DNA of 64,000 bases from Eubacterium sp. (lineage in GTDB: Bacteria > Bacillota > Clostridia > Acetivibrionales > DSM-1351): positions 1 through 64,000 of the forward strand of contig JAQSXC010000006.1 in NCBI GenBank assembly GCA_029266335.1. Direction: 5' to 3'. The position numbers were made by a program, and so were the translations under genes. The notes beneath the pieces are model-generated. The model saw nothing but the letters and a program-made list of their open reading frames with translations. It made no database searches and was not told where the DNA came from. Shown piece by piece: positions 53,552 to 63,329 of the stretch; within the stretch, counting starts at the first letter, position 1, and the number at the start of each line of letters is the position of its first letter.

Positions 53552-54094
53552 TTAGCTCTGGCTAAATGGCATACCAAGCAACTTGAGGAGCTCTTTAGCC
53601 TCTTCATCACTTTTCGCCGTAGTTACAAAAACTATATCCATACCTCTTATTTTGTCTATCTTGTCGTATTCGATTTCAGGGAATATCAACTGGTCTTTAA
53701 TACCCATTGAATAGTTACCTCTTCCATCAAATGAGTTGTTGGATACGCCTCTGAAGTCTCTTACTCTAGGGAGGGCTACATTAAAGAGTTTGTCAACGAA
53801 TTCATACATTCTTTCTCCTCTTAATGTTACCTTGCAGCCTATATTCATTCCTTCTCTCAACTTAAATGCCGCTACTGATTTCTTAGCTTTCGTAACAATT
53901 GGCTTTTGTCCGGAAATCAGCGTCATATCACTAACAGCAGAATCCATTGCTTTTGGATTATCTTTAACTTCCCCAACACCCATATTAAGAACTATCTTCT
54001 CAATTTTTGGAATCTGCATGTTGCTGCTATATTTAAATTTTGTTTGCAAAGCAGGAACTGCTTCTTTTAAATATTTTTCTTTCAACCTTGCCAT
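53552..54094 (-). CDS. rplE: Ribosomal protein L5
   Basis: A 180-residue 5S rRNA-binding protein: [54 protein letters not shown] 54094 has GGAGG 8 nt upstream; a TTG two codons earlier is unlikely. Confidence 0.98.
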   Translation of the reverse strand: MARLKEKYLKEAVPALQTKFKYSSNMQIPKIEKIVLNMGVGEVKDNPKAMDSAVSDMTLISGQKPIVTKAKKSVAAFKLREGMNIGCKVTLRGERMYEFVDKLFNVALPRVRDFRGVSNNSFDGRGNYSMGIKDQLIFPEIEYDKIDKIRGMDIVFVTTAKSDEEAKELLKLLGMPFSQS

Positions 54095-54120
54095 CCACAA
54101 TACCTCCTTTCAGTATAACT

Positions 54121-54468
54121 TTATACTTCTTTCTTATCTAGGATAACATCAATTATTTCGTTACAGTGTTTGCAAGATCTGACCTTCTGGCCATTATCAA
54201 GAATTTTTTTAGCCACCTTTGTAGGCTTGCCACATTTGTCACAAACCAACATAACGTTTGAGCCGTTTACAGCTGATTCCTGATGTATAATTCCACCCTG
54301 CTGATATCTGCCTCTTGGTTTTTTGTGCTTTGTTGACATATTTACGCCTTCAACAAGTACTTGATTAGTAGAAGGATTTACGCTTAATACCTTGCCCTTC
54401 TTGCCTTTATCTTTACCTGAAAGCACAAGAACTGTGTCTTCCTTTTTAACATGAACTTTGTTTGCCAA
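54121..54468 (-). CDS. rplX: Ribosomal protein L24 with C-terminal zinc ribbon
   Basis: A 115-residue 50S protein with an N-terminal KOW motif ([23 protein letters not shown] is the first part) and [16 protein letters not shown]. Two CxxC pairs near the C-terminus (CDKC, CKHC) form a zinc ribbon, as in several clostridia. Confidence 0.97.
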   Translation of the reverse strand: MANKVHVKKEDTVLVLSGKDKGKKGKVLSVNPSTNQVLVEGVNMSTKHKKPRGRYQQGGIIHQESAVNGSNVMLVCDKCGKPTKVAKKILDNGQKVRSCKHCNEIIDVILDKKEV

Positions 54469-54486
54469 ATTAAGCCGCCTCCTTCC

Positions 54487-54855
54487 TTACAATACTTCTG
54501 GTGCAAGAGAAAGAATCTTCATGAAATCTTTATCTCTTAATTCTCTCGCAACAGGTCCAAATATACGAGTACCTCTTGGGTTCTTATCTTCTTTTATAAT
54601 TACTGCAGCGTTTTCATCAAACTTGATGTAAGAGCCGTCTGGTCTTCTTACGCCTTTCCTGGAGCGTACGATAACGCACTTAACTACGTCACCTTTCTTT
54701 ACAACACCGCCGGGTGTTGCATTTTTAACAGAAGCTACTATTATATCTCCAATATTAGCATACTTTCTCCAAGAACCGCCAAGAACCTTTATACACATAA
54801 GTTCTTTAGCTCCAGTGTTATCAGCTACCTTCATTCTAGACTGGACTTGAATCAT
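54487..54855 (-). CDS. rplN: Ribosomal protein L14
   Basis: A 122-residue 50S protein: [52 protein letters not shown] 54855 is the usual start; the frame extends six codons upstream. Confidence 0.98.
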   Translation of the reverse strand: MIQVQSRMKVADNTGAKELMCIKVLGGSWRKYANIGDIIVASVKNATPGGVVKKGDVVKCVIVRSRKGVRRPDGSYIKFDENAAVIIKEDKNPRGTRIFGPVARELRDKDFMKILSLAPEVL

Positions 54856-54933
54856 ACTGGTACCTCCTTCCAATAATTCTGTGCAAGGCCTATTGCCCGC
54901 AAATTGAATTTCATTTCCAAGCAGACACAGTAA

Positions 54934-55191
54934 TTATTGTGCCTTTTCAACAATTTCAACAAGTCTCCATCTTTTTTCTTTACTTAATGGTCTTGTTTCC
55001 ATAACTTTTACTTTATCGCCTATCTGACACACATTTTCTTCATCATGTGCCTTAAGCTTGTAAGTTCTCTTTACTATTTTTCCGTATAACGGATGTTTTA
55101 CACTAGTTTCTATAGCAACAACAATAGTCTTATCCATCTTATTGCTGACAACCTTGCCAACTCTAGTCTTTCTTAACGCTCTTTCAACCAA
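54934..55191 (-). CDS. rpsQ: Ribosomal protein S17
   Basis: An 85-residue OB-fold 30S protein: [54 protein letters not shown]. It is followed by an enlarged spacer of 181 nt before rpmC. Confidence 0.98.
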   Translation of the reverse strand: MVERALRKTRVGKVVSNKMDKTIVVAIETSVKHPLYGKIVKRTYKLKAHDEENVCQIGDKVKVMETRPLSKEKRWRLVEIVEKAQ

Positions 55192-55290
55192 GTGGAATTA
55201 CCTCCTTTTCGAATACTCTACACCAAACTTCATCACATTCTTTTGTACGGTGTGATTACTATTGAAAAGACACTTTTGTGGCTTTTCCCT

Positions 55291-55332
55291 ATGCGAAGTA
55301 CTAAGTGTTTTTACATAATGTTTACTTCGCAT
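55291..55332. other. Perfect 10-bp hairpin in rpmC-rpsQ spacer
   Basis: ATGCGAAGTA (55291-55300) pairs exactly with TACTTCGCAT (55323-55332) around a 22-nt loop, in a 181-nt spacer that is normally nearly absent. Confidence 0.65.
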
Positions 55333-55372
55333 TGATATGGTTAAGGTCTTTCATAGCTTAGAGCAAATATGA

Positions 55373-55576
55373 TTACTTTTCAGCTCCACTAAGCTCTTTT
55401 TCCCTTATTATTGTCTTTACCTTAGCTATGGACTTTTTAACATCCTTTAGCTTCATTGGGTTTTCAAGCTGATTTGTAGCAAGCTGAAATCTAAGCTTAA
55501 AGAGTTCAGACTTTAAATCGCCCAATTCCTTGTTCAACTCAACTATATTCTTTTCTCTGATTTCACTAGCCTTCAT
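55373..55576 (-). CDS. rpmC: Ribosomal protein L29
   Basis: A 67-residue two-helix 50S protein near the exit tunnel: [38 protein letters not shown]. The ATG overlaps the 3' end of rplP by 11 nt. Confidence 0.97.
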   Translation of the reverse strand: MKASEIREKNIVELNKELGDLKSELFKLRFQLATNQLENPMKLKDVKKSIAKVKTIIREKELSGAEK

Positions 55577-56003
55577 TTGCTTCACCACCCATTTCTGACT
55601 CACGGGTTACAAATTTACATTTTACAGGAAGCTTATGCATAGCGAGTCTTAGTGCCTCTCTTGCAGTCTCTTCCGGTACCCCCGCAATTTCAAATAATAC
55701 TCTTCCTGGCTTAACTACCGCTACCCAGTACTCTGGTGAACCTTTACCGCTACCCATACGAGTTTCAGCAGGCTTCTTTGTTACCGGCTTATCTGGGAAT
55801 ATCTTTATCCAAACTTTACCACCACGCTTGATAAAACGAGTCATCGCTATTCTGGCAGCTTCGATTTGGTTGCTTGTGATCCAAGCGGGTTCCAGTGCTT
55901 GTATACCGAATTCACCGTTGCTTACAACATTTCCTCTTGTAGCTTTACCGGTCATTCTACCTCTGTGAACCCTTCTACGTTTTACTCTTTTGGGCATTAA
56001 CAT
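55566..56003 (-). CDS. rplP: Ribosomal protein L16
   Basis: A 145-residue 50S protein: [55 protein letters not shown]. It touches rpsC, sharing its last base with the end of that gene. Confidence 0.98.
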   Translation of the reverse strand: MLMPKRVKRRRVHRGRMTGKATRGNVVSNGEFGIQALEPAWITSNQIEAARIAMTRFIKRGGKVWIKIFPDKPVTKKPAETRMGSGKGSPEYWVAVVKPGRVLFEIAGVPEETAREALRLAMHKLPVKCKFVTRESEMGGEANEG

Positions 56004-56671
56004 TACTTAACTCCTCCTTCCGCTTTTTTTTCTCTTTTAACAGCTGGAAGAACTTCTCCTTTATATATCCATACCTTGACACCGATCTTACCATAGGTTG
56101 TGTCTGCTTCAGCAAAGCCATAATCTATGTCAGCACGAAGTGTTTGAAGCGGAATAGTTCCTTCATGATAGTGCTCAGTTCTTGCGATTTCAGCACCGCC
56201 GAGTCTACCAGCACATGCAGTTTTTATTCCCTTTGCTCCAAGCTTCATAGTTCTTGACATAGCCTGCTTCATAGCTCTTCTGAAGGATATACGCTTTTCA
56301 AGCTGTGATGCGATATTCTCTGCAACAAGTTGAGCATCCATTTCAGGACTTTTGATCTCAGTAATGTTGATGAGAACACTTTTACCTGTCATTTTTTCAA
56401 CTTCTTTTCTAAGCTCTTCAATACCCTGGCCACCCTTGCCGATTACAAGACCTGGCTTAGCAGTATTTACATTGATCTTAACTTTGTTTGCTGCACGGTC
56501 TATTTCAATTCTTGATATACCGGAGATATAAAGTTTCTTCTTGATAAACTTTCTTATCTTCACGTCTTCAACAAGATAACTGCTGAAATTTTTGTCATTG
56601 GCATACCATTTTGTATCCCAATCTTTAATTATTCCAATTCTCAATCCATGTGGATTAACTTTCTGGCCCAT
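56003..56671 (-). CDS. rpsC: Ribosomal protein S3
   Basis: A 222-residue 30S protein at the mRNA entry: [21 protein letters not shown] domain [40 protein letters not shown] 56671 has a GGAGG site; the frame is open to 56710 inside the rplV end. Confidence 0.98.
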   Translation of the reverse strand: MGQKVNPHGLRIGIIKDWDTKWYANDKNFSSYLVEDVKIRKFIKKKLYISGISRIEIDRAANKVKINVNTAKPGLVIGKGGQGIEELRKEVEKMTGKSVLINITEIKSPEMDAQLVAENIASQLEKRISFRRAMKQAMSRTMKLGAKGIKTACAGRLGGAEIARTEHYHEGTIPLQTLRADIDYGFAEADTTYGKIGVKVWIYKGEVLPAVKREKKAEGGVK

Positions 56672-56690
56672 TATCCAACCTCCTTCTCGC

Positions 56691-57167
56691 TTATTGTCTT
56701 TCCTTAACAATCAATGTTATATGACTGGTTCTTTTTTGAATTTTGAATGCTCTACCTTGTGCACGTGGCATGATTCTCTTCAATGTAGGTCCCTGTGTTG
56801 CAAATGCTTCTGCAACATACAGTTCATCGTGGTTCAAACCGTTGTTGTTTACAGCGTTTGCTTCTGCTGACTTAAGAAGCTTGTACAAAACTTCTGATGC
56901 AGCCTTAGGAGTGAACTTAAGAACACCATATGCCTCATCAATACCTTTGTTCTTAATTAAGTCAAGCACTATTTTAACTTTTCTTGAGGAAATACGTGCG
57001 TAATTTAATACCGCTCTTCCTTCATCCTTACCAACTCCGAGAACTTTTCTTTCCTTTTTGGTAAGAAGTGCAGGCTTATTTGACTTTCTATGCTTTGCAT
57101 TTTGTTCAGCTAAAATCTGATCTTTATTTTTTAATAGCTCCTCTTTGGACAATACCTTTTTCTCCAA
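56691..57167 (-). CDS. rplV: Ribosomal protein L22 with N-terminal extension
   Basis: A 158-residue 50S protein lining the exit tunnel. The L22 core starts near residue 50 ([20 protein letters not shown]) and ends [12 protein letters not shown]. About 45 charged residues, rich in Lys and Glu, precede it; the family is usually about 110-120 residues. The extension is probably real because AAAGGAGG lies 8 nt before TTG 57167. Confidence 0.95.
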   Translation of the reverse strand: MEKKVLSKEELLKNKDQILAEQNAKHRKSNKPALLTKKERKVLGVGKDEGRAVLNYARISSRKVKIVLDLIKNKGIDEAYGVLKFTPKAASEVLYKLLKSAEANAVNNNGLNHDELYVAEAFATQGPTLKRIMPRAQGRAFKIQKRTSHITLIVKERQ

Positions 57168-57220
57168 CTGAATAGCCTCCTTTCAGTTTTTAATTCTTAA
57201 ACTTAACTTTCAGTAGGTTC

Positions 57221-57502
57221 TTATCTGAGTGAAGTTGATTTCTCATTTCCACTGTGTCCCTTATATGTTCTTGTTGGTGCAAATTCACCAAGCTTGTGGC
57301 CAACCATTTCTTCAGTTATATAAACTGGAACATGCTTTTTTCCGTCATGAACAGCAATTGTATGTCCGACCATCTGAGGGAATATAGTTGAAGCTCTTGA
57401 CCAAGTTTTGATAACTTTCTTATCATTAACTTTATTCATTTCTTCAATCTTCTTAAGCAATGAATCTAGTATATAAGGTCCCTTTTTTACTGATCTACTC
57501 AT
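57221..57502 (-). CDS. rpsS: Ribosomal protein S19
   Basis: A 93-residue 30S head protein: [53 protein letters not shown]. The 137-nt spacer before it from rplB contains small hairpins such as GAGCGG/CCGCTC. Confidence 0.98.
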   Translation of the reverse strand: MSRSVKKGPYILDSLLKKIEEMNKVNDKKVIKTWSRASTIFPQMVGHTIAVHDGKKHVPVYITEEMVGHKLGEFAPTRTYKGHSGNEKSTSLR

Positions 57503-57639
57503 TTATCTAAATCCTCCCTTCGCCGCCATCTCAAAGGATTTGGCGGAGCGGTTATCCCGCTCTCACTTCCAAGTCTGTTTTAAAGACCAAGTCCTCTATA
57601 TAGAACCGAGCCCTTTTTAAGGACTTTTTATCCTGTTTA

Positions 57640-58473
57640 TTACTTTTGATTTCTTCTCTTAACAATAAACTTATCTGATTTATTCTTCTTCTTTCTTGTC
57701 TTGTAGCCAAGAGTTGGTTTACCCCAAGGAGTAACCGGGCTTGGTCTACCGATTGGTGATTTACCTTCACCACCACCGTGTGGGTGATCAACCGGATTCA
57801 TAACAACACCACGAACGGTAGGTCTTACGCCCATCCATCTTTTTCTGCCGGCTTTACCGATCTTAACGTTTTCGTGATCGATATTACCGATCTGACCGAT
57901 AGTAGCTTTACAGTTAATTCTAACCATACGAACTTCACCGGAAGGTAATCTTACCTGAGCATATTCGCCTTCTTTAGCCATCAGCTGAGCAGAGTTTCCT
58001 GCTGATCTTACCATCTGACCGCCTTTGCCAGGCTTAAGTTCAATATTGTGAATTAATGAACCTACAGGAATATTAGCAAGCGGAAGTGCATTACCTGATC
58101 TGATATCTGCTGATCCACCGGATTCAACAACATCTCCTACTTTTAAACCGACTGGTGCAAGAATGTATCTCTTTTCACCATCAACATAGTTAAGAAGCGC
58201 AATATTTGCAGTCCTGTTTGGATCATATTCGATCGTAGCAACTTTTGCTTTTATTCCGTCTTTATCTCTTTTAAAATCTATAACTCTATATTTTTGTCTG
58301 TTACCGCCGCCCTGATGACGAACAGTAATTCTACCATATGAGTTTCTTCCCCCGTTTTTGCTGTTAGGTTGTAGTAATGACTTTTCAGGTTCTACCTTTG
58401 ATAATTCTGAATAATCCTGTGATGTCATAAACCTTCTTGCAGGGGTAATAGGACTATACTTTTTTACTGCCAT
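57640..58473 (-). CDS. rplB: Ribosomal protein L2
   Basis: A 277-residue core 50S protein at the peptidyl transferase centre: [53 protein letters not shown] frame at 57552-57791 in the same stretch is a shadow. Confidence 0.98.
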   Translation of the reverse strand: MAVKKYSPITPARRFMTSQDYSELSKVEPEKSLLQPNSKNGGRNSYGRITVRHQGGGNRQKYRVIDFKRDKDGIKAKVATIEYDPNRTANIALLNYVDGEKRYILAPVGLKVGDVVESGGSADIRSGNALPLANIPVGSLIHNIELKPGKGGQMVRSAGNSAQLMAKEGEYAQVRLPSGEVRMVRINCKATIGQIGNIDHENVKIGKAGRKRWMGVRPTVRGVVMNPVDHPHGGGEGKSPIGRPSPVTPWGKPTLGYKTRKKKNKSDKFIVKRRNQK

Positions 58474-58487
58474 TTCTTCTCACTCCT

Positions 58488-58654
58488 TTATAACGAGTCA
58501 ATTATTTTCCCACCTCTACAGGTGGCAAGTACTTCTTTATTTTGAGACAGTGATCAACTATCTCCTACCTCGTTGAAACACTTAAATGTAATAAAATTTT
58601 TCTACAGTCAAAAAAATTTTATCTGAATCTATGTGTTATAACGAGTCTTAATTA
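58488..58654. repeat. Insertion-like spacer between rplW and rplB flanked by direct repeats
   Basis: TTATAACGAGTCAATTA (58488-58504) and TTATAACGAGTCTTAATTA (58636-58654) flank about 130 nt that contain a hairpin (CCACCT/AGGTGG, 58510-58525) and copy 2 of a dispersed repeat (58573-58640). The second repeat includes the rplW stop codon. The pattern looks like an insertion with target duplication or a local duplication. Confidence 0.6.
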
Positions 58655-59005
58655 CTGAGCAACGCCGAATTCTTCGATATTGCTCTTGTATTTCTTATTG
58701 TTTGATACTGTTTTACCGCCCTTAGTAAGGTATGAAATCTGCTTAGGATCAGTATCTATCTTTACAATTGCCTTTTTCCAATCGGCACGTGGTCCCTCAT
58801 GAACACCAGTGCGCTTAACTTTACCTTCGTACTTCATTGTGTTAACCTGAAGTACCTTTACACTAAATAATGCTTCAACTGCTTTTTTGATCTCGGTCTT
58901 AGTTGAATTAACATCAACTATAAAAGTGTACTTACCAGCAGCGATTTCCATATTACTTTTTTCAGTGATATGTGGCTTTAAAATTATGTCTTGTGGTAAT
59001 CTCAT
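58652..59005 (-). CDS. rplW: Ribosomal protein L23
   Basis: A 117-residue 50S exit-site protein: [54 protein letters not shown]. It has a slightly longer C-terminus than usual. It overlaps rplD by one base. Confidence 0.98.
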   Translation of the reverse strand: MRLPQDIILKPHITEKSNMEIAAGKYTFIVDVNSTKTEIKKAVEALFSVKVLQVNTMKYEGKVKRTGVHEGPRADWKKAIVKIDTDPKQISYLTKGGKTVSNNKKYKSNIEEFGVAQ

Positions 59006-59628
59006 TATGCGTACACCTCCTCAACCTTTTCAACAGCTTCCTTGGTTATTATGAATTTGTCATACTTTAATATATCAAATACATTAATAGTATTAACAAG
59101 TGCAGTTTTAACTCCAGGAATATTTCTTGCTGACTTGGCAATGACATCATTTTTTGAATCAATTACTATCAAAGCAGTTGAATCAATCTTGAGGCTGTTA
59201 AGAACGCCTACCATTGCCTTAGTCTTTATAGCTTCCAATGCCAGTTTATCAAGAACTAATATTTCATTAGCCGATACCTTTGATGTCAATGCTGACTTCA
59301 ATGCGATACGCTTAACCTTCTTTGGAAGAGTGTAGCTGTAGCTGCGTGGCTTAGGTCCTAATACTATACCACCCTTGATCCACTGAGCTGAACGAATGCT
59401 ACCTTGTCTTGCACGACCGGTTCCCTTTTGTCTCCATGGCTTTCTACCGCCACCTCTAACCTCACTCTTGGTCTTTGTTGACTGGGTTCCCTGTCTTTTA
59501 TTTGCTAACTGATTAACTACTACAGTGTGAAGTACTTCTTTGTTTATGTCTGCGCCAAAAACATTATCGCTAAGCTGGATATCTCCAACTACTTCACCTT
59601 TCATGTTATATAAATCAACCTTTGGCAT
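59005..59628 (-). CDS. rplD: Ribosomal protein L4
   Basis: A 207-residue 50S protein, also an S10 operon repressor in E. coli: [55 protein letters not shown]. Confidence 0.98.
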   Translation of the reverse strand: MPKVDLYNMKGEVVGDIQLSDNVFGADINKEVLHTVVVNQLANKRQGTQSTKTKSEVRGGGRKPWRQKGTGRARQGSIRSAQWIKGGIVLGPKPRSYSYTLPKKVKRIALKSALTSKVSANEILVLDKLALEAIKTKAMVGVLNSLKIDSTALIVIDSKNDVIAKSARNIPGVKTALVNTINVFDILKYDKFIITKEAVEKVEEVYA

Positions 59629-59653
59629 GTGTTACTTCCTCCCTTCAACGTTA

Positions 59654-60292
59654 TTATTTACCGGATTTAACCGTATTTTTAATAACAAGCAATCCGCCCT
59701 TAGGTCCTGGAACAGCTCCCTTAATAAGAATAAGGCTTCTGTCTGCATCAACTCTTACAACTTCAAGATTTTGAACTGTAGTGTTGTCCATACCCATGTG
59801 ACCTGGCAACTTCTTGCCCTTAAATACTCTTGCAGGATTGGTATTAGCACTCATAGAACCAACTCTTCTGTGATACATTGAACCGTGAGTTTTTGGACCA
59901 CCCTTTTGTCCGTATCTCTTAATAGTACCTTGGAATCCTTTACCTTTTGAGATACCGCTTACGTCTATTTTATCTCCAGCCTGGAACATATCCTCAGCTT
60001 TGATTTCCTGTCCAACTTCGAAACCTGAAACGTCTTCAAATCTGAATTCCTTCAAATGTTTCATCGGAGCCAGCTTAGTCTTTGTAAACTGTCCTAAATT
60101 TGGTTTGCTGAGTTTCTTTTCCTGAACCTTTTCATATCCAACCTTTATGGCATCATATCCGTCAGTATCAACTGTCTTCTTCTGAACAACAGTTAATGGA
60201 CCTGCTTCAACAACTGTAACTGGTATAACCAAACCATTTTCGTCAAATATTTGGGTCATTCCGATTTTCTTACCGATCATTGCCTTTTTCAT
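59654..60292 (-). CDS. rplC: Ribosomal protein L3
   Basis: A 212-residue early-assembly 50S protein: [59 protein letters not shown]. Confidence 0.98.
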   Translation of the reverse strand: MKKAMIGKKIGMTQIFDENGLVIPVTVVEAGPLTVVQKKTVDTDGYDAIKVGYEKVQEKKLSKPNLGQFTKTKLAPMKHLKEFRFEDVSGFEVGQEIKAEDMFQAGDKIDVSGISKGKGFQGTIKRYGQKGGPKTHGSMYHRRVGSMSANTNPARVFKGKKLPGHMGMDNTTVQNLEVVRVDADRSLILIKGAVPGPKGGLLVIKNTVKSGK

Positions 60293-60381
60293 TTTTAAAT
60301 TACCTCCTATGGTTATTGGTTCATAATTATATGAACATGACCTTTGTTACCCTGGCACAAAGAGCTAAAGCTCTCTTGAGA

Positions 60382-60693
60382 TTATAATTTGATCTCTATG
60401 TCTACGCCAGCTGGAAGATCCAGTCTCATCAATGCGTCAACAGTCTTAGGTGTTGGCAAAAGAATGTCAATCAATCTCTTGTGAGTTCTCATTTCAAACT
60501 GCTCTCTTGAGTCCTTGTATTTGTGTGGAGCTCTTAAGATTGTAATAATCTCTTTTTCAGTAGGCAGCGGCACTGGTCCTGAAACCTTTGCTCCTGTCCT
60601 CTTTGCAGTTTCAACGATCTTCTCAGCTGATTGATCTAACACCTGATGATCGAACGCCTTTAGTCTGATGCGTATTTTCTGTTTGTTTGACAT
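60382..60693 (-). CDS. rpsJ: Ribosomal protein S10
   Basis: A 103-residue 30S head protein: [54 protein letters not shown]. It is the first gene of the large S10 operon here. The usual upstream str operon (fusA-tuf) is absent and a sugar transporter lies upstream instead. Confidence 0.98.
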   Translation of the reverse strand: MSNKQKIRIRLKAFDHQVLDQSAEKIVETAKRTGAKVSGPVPLPTEKEIITILRAPHKYKDSREQFEMRTHKRLIDILLPTPKTVDALMRLDLPAGVDIEIKL

Positions 60694-60780
60694 ACATAAA
60701 CCTCCTCGTACGTTTTATTATTGTCACGTACAACAAGCATCTTGTCTGTACACTATGCCGGGTGTTTCATAACGTTTTAT

Positions 60781-60829
60781 ATAAAAACCCAGGATCGTTC
60801 TTATCCAAATGGACAAACTTAACCTGGGC
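60781..60829 (-). promoter_or_regulatory. Possible attenuator hairpin in the rpsJ leader
   Basis: On the minus strand GCCCAGG (60829-60823) pairs with CCTGGG (60793-60788), with a small inner stem TCC/GGA, and is followed by TTTTTAT (60787-60781). This looks like a terminator about 90 nt before rpsJ and could be an S10 operon attenuation site. Two TATAAT-like sequences lie just upstream (near 60840-60865). I see no gene between 60694 and 61158. Confidence 0.5.
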
Positions 60830-61158
60830 ATTTAAAGCGATTATATTACACAGCAAAATATTATATAACGCAAAATGTACAGTGACTTGTCGCCCGGTTT
60901 CTTGAATCGGACATTCTCAGTAAAAGTTACCTATCTCTTATGGCCTTGAGTTATCAAGTCCTGGATAGCAATCTCCTACGTCATCGTATGCCTTCGCCAC
61001 AACATTCAATATTTTACTACATATTTTACACATTTGCAAGGATTTTTTTTAAATATTCCAGCTTTAATTTTACCTGTTTATCAGGAACTGCAATTACCAA
61101 ATTTCTGCTATAAAAAACTATTAGTTTTTTTATAATTAAACCTTATTTTTTCCCAAAT

Positions 61159-61380
61159 ATGTAATTTTATTATTTCTATAATTTTATCATATCTGAATTT
61201 TGAAATTCTGTAATTTTGCCACTCCTGCATTTTTATTATATCTTGAATTTTATCATAACTGCACTTTATTTTATTTTAAATTTTATCATCTGCAATTTGC
61301 TATTTCAGCGCTTTATCATATTTACATTTCGTCATATCTACATTTATGTAATATCCTGCAGTTTATCATATCTTCTATAT
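61159..61380. repeat. Degenerate tandem repeat array, about 13 units of about 17 nt
   Basis: Reading the plus strand, units such as CTATAATTTTATCATAT, CTGAATTTTGAAATT, CTGCATTTTTATTATATC, TTGAATTTTATCATAA and CTGCAGTTTATCATATC follow head to tail. The consensus is CTGNAATTTTATCATAT, 15-18 nt per unit. No spacer sequences intervene and no reading frame spans it. Confidence 0.7.
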
Positions 61381-61479
61381 TAATTATAATAGTAGGTTAC
61401 TAAAGCTTCTAAAATTCAAGCTCACGAAAGTTGTAAATGTGAATGTCAGTCTGAACCACTTTGAGTAACATACTAAAAC

Positions 61480-61511
61480 AGCCCTGTTCAGATTTCTTCC
61501 TGAACAGGGCT
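61480..61511 (-). terminator. Terminator after the solute-binding protein gene
   Basis: AGCCCTGTTCAG (61480-61491) pairs perfectly with CTGAACAGGGCT (61500-61511). The minus strand continues GTTTTAGTATG, a short T-run. Confidence 0.85.
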
Positions 61512-61546
61512 TGTTTGTTTGACATATATATGCTATTGCGTTTAGT

Positions 61547-63256
61547 TTACTTCCACAATTCCGTTCTATCCTTCAATGCTTGTGAGAACTGCTGCTGTAC
61601 TTTTTCAAGTCCGGCATCCTTCAATGCCTTCATGTATTCATCCCACTTCTTGTCAAAGTCAGCAGGCTTTGCAAGTATGGCTGCAGGTATCATCTTGTAT
61701 CCGGTCTTTAATATCTTGTCGTCAGCTGCTTTCCATTCAGGATCTTCGATGTTGACCAGCCATGCAGCGCCGTAGTGTTTAACAGGGAAATCGCTGGCCT
61801 GTGGATACAGTTCTTTCCATGCCTTAACTCCATAGTGGCTGAGTACATCATTTTCAATATCGGAGTGCGTAGCAATTATAGTTTCAAGAGTATCAAATGC
61901 TTCATAGTATTGACCTGTTGAATCCTTAACAGCATTACCGTATGTCGGGAATGGATATTTATACTTCCAAATACCCGTTTTCTGCTGCCAAGCCGGATCA
62001 TCATATCTCATCTTTACTACTTCCGGCTTCATAACTCTCTTGCCGTTTTCAATATTATAGTGCTCACCTTCCAGACCCCAGTGAGTGAGAATCTGTGCTT
62101 CTTCAGTAGTCATCCAGTCAAAGAACTCCATAGCTCTTTCTACGTCTTTACACTTTGTTGTAATTGAAAGATAGTAGCCACCCAGGTAACCTGCGCTCTG
62201 GAAGTCTGCATATTTAATATTTTCATTTAGGGTAACAGGGAAGAAACCATATGTGTTATCATATTTTCCATCTTTCTTAAGTGCCGCAACAGGTTCATCT
62301 ATTTCCCATCTTGCATCAGCCAAACCTATAACTCTGCCTGTAGCAATTTTTGCTTTGTATTGGTCATACTTCTGAACGAAGCTTTCAGGATCGAGTAATC
62401 CTATATCGTTCATGTGATTTAACCATCTGAAATATTCCTTTTCTTCAGGTCTTGTCAAGTGCTTAATTGCATCAAGAGTTTCAGGATTTACAAACCATTC
62501 GCCGTCATCACTGTTACCCAATGCAGCATTAGCAGGGTTGGTAACTGTAATCATCGTTCTCCAGTCATCACCTAAAAGTGACAAACCAATTGATTTCTGT
62601 CCATTTATTTCAGGATGCTTATCCTTATACTGCTTGATAACATTTTCAAAATCAGTTAATGTCTTTACTTTAGGATATCCCAATTCCTTGATTGCACCAA
62701 GCTGTAGCTGGAAGCCAGAGTTTGGCTGCATATTTTCCTGACCAAGCTCCTTACCTCCGATACCATATATACCTGGGTCTTCCTTGCTCCAACGCAACCT
62801 CTTTAAATCATCGCCATAGAATTTTTTGATATTAGGTAGTTTGTCAATATACTCATCCAGCTTAACTACTCCATTAACATTTTTGAGTATGTTCAGGTCA
62901 CCCTTGGCATAAACAAAGTCCGGATAATCGCCGCTGGCCGCCATCAAAGAGAGCTTCTGCTTTCCGGCATCACTGCTGATTGCATTTTCAATTTCCAGAG
63001 TTACACCTGTCTTTTTTGTGATTTCCTGTGCTACAGGACTCTTGAACCCTGTATCAGGATATGGATCTACTTCAACACTGTACATAGTAAATGTAATAGG
63101 TTCCTTTGTTTCGGCGGCTGATGATGTCGCAGCTGCACTGCTTTCGCTTGCTGCAGTCGACGTACTTGCAGCAGCCGGTTCTTCTGATTTACCGCATCCA
63201 CTAAAAAGTGTAAGAGCCATAACACCGGCAAGTGCTAAACTAATTACTTTTTTCAT
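61547..63256 (-). CDS. Carbohydrate ABC transporter solute-binding lipoprotein
   Basis: A 569-residue extracytoplasmic substrate-binding protein. A lipoprotein signal peptide has Cys21 in TLFSGCGKSEE, followed by an Ala/Ser-rich linker (about 25-50). The rest is a cluster D periplasmic-binding fold (KLDEYIDKLPNIKKF, FDWMTTEEAQILTHWGLEGE). The size and neighbouring permease suggest a YtcQ/LplA-type oligosaccharide importer. It is followed by a strong terminator and a tandem repeat array. The substrate is unknown. Confidence 0.9.
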   Translation of the reverse strand: MKKVISLALAGVMALTLFSGCGKSEEPAAASTSTAASESSAAATSSAAETKEPITFTMYSVEVDPYPDTGFKSPVAQEITKKTGVTLEIENAISSDAGKQKLSLMAASGDYPDFVYAKGDLNILKNVNGVVKLDEYIDKLPNIKKFYGDDLKRLRWSKEDPGIYGIGGKELGQENMQPNSGFQLQLGAIKELGYPKVKTLTDFENVIKQYKDKHPEINGQKSIGLSLLGDDWRTMITVTNPANAALGNSDDGEWFVNPETLDAIKHLTRPEEKEYFRWLNHMNDIGLLDPESFVQKYDQYKAKIATGRVIGLADARWEIDEPVAALKKDGKYDNTYGFFPVTLNENIKYADFQSAGYLGGYYLSITTKCKDVERAMEFFDWMTTEEAQILTHWGLEGEHYNIENGKRVMKPEVVKMRYDDPAWQQKTGIWKYKYPFPTYGNAVKDSTGQYYEAFDTLETIIATHSDIENDVLSHYGVKAWKELYPQASDFPVKHYGAAWLVNIEDPEWKAADDKILKTGYKMIPAAILAKPADFDKKWDEYMKALKDAGLEKVQQQFSQALKDRTELWK

Positions 63257-63329
63257 GTAATATCCTCCCTTATTTCTTTTAGTATTTTAAATGGGAATGC
63301 CCATATAAAAACAGTTTGTTGAGAAGCAC

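Noticed and set aside
57552-57791. A 79-codon frame overlapping the end of rplB
   Set aside because: Same strand but different frame inside L2; composition is that of a shadow and no family fits.
61159-61380. Possible CRISPR array
   Set aside because: The units are about 17 nt, degenerate and directly abutting, with no unique spacers and no cas genes nearby.
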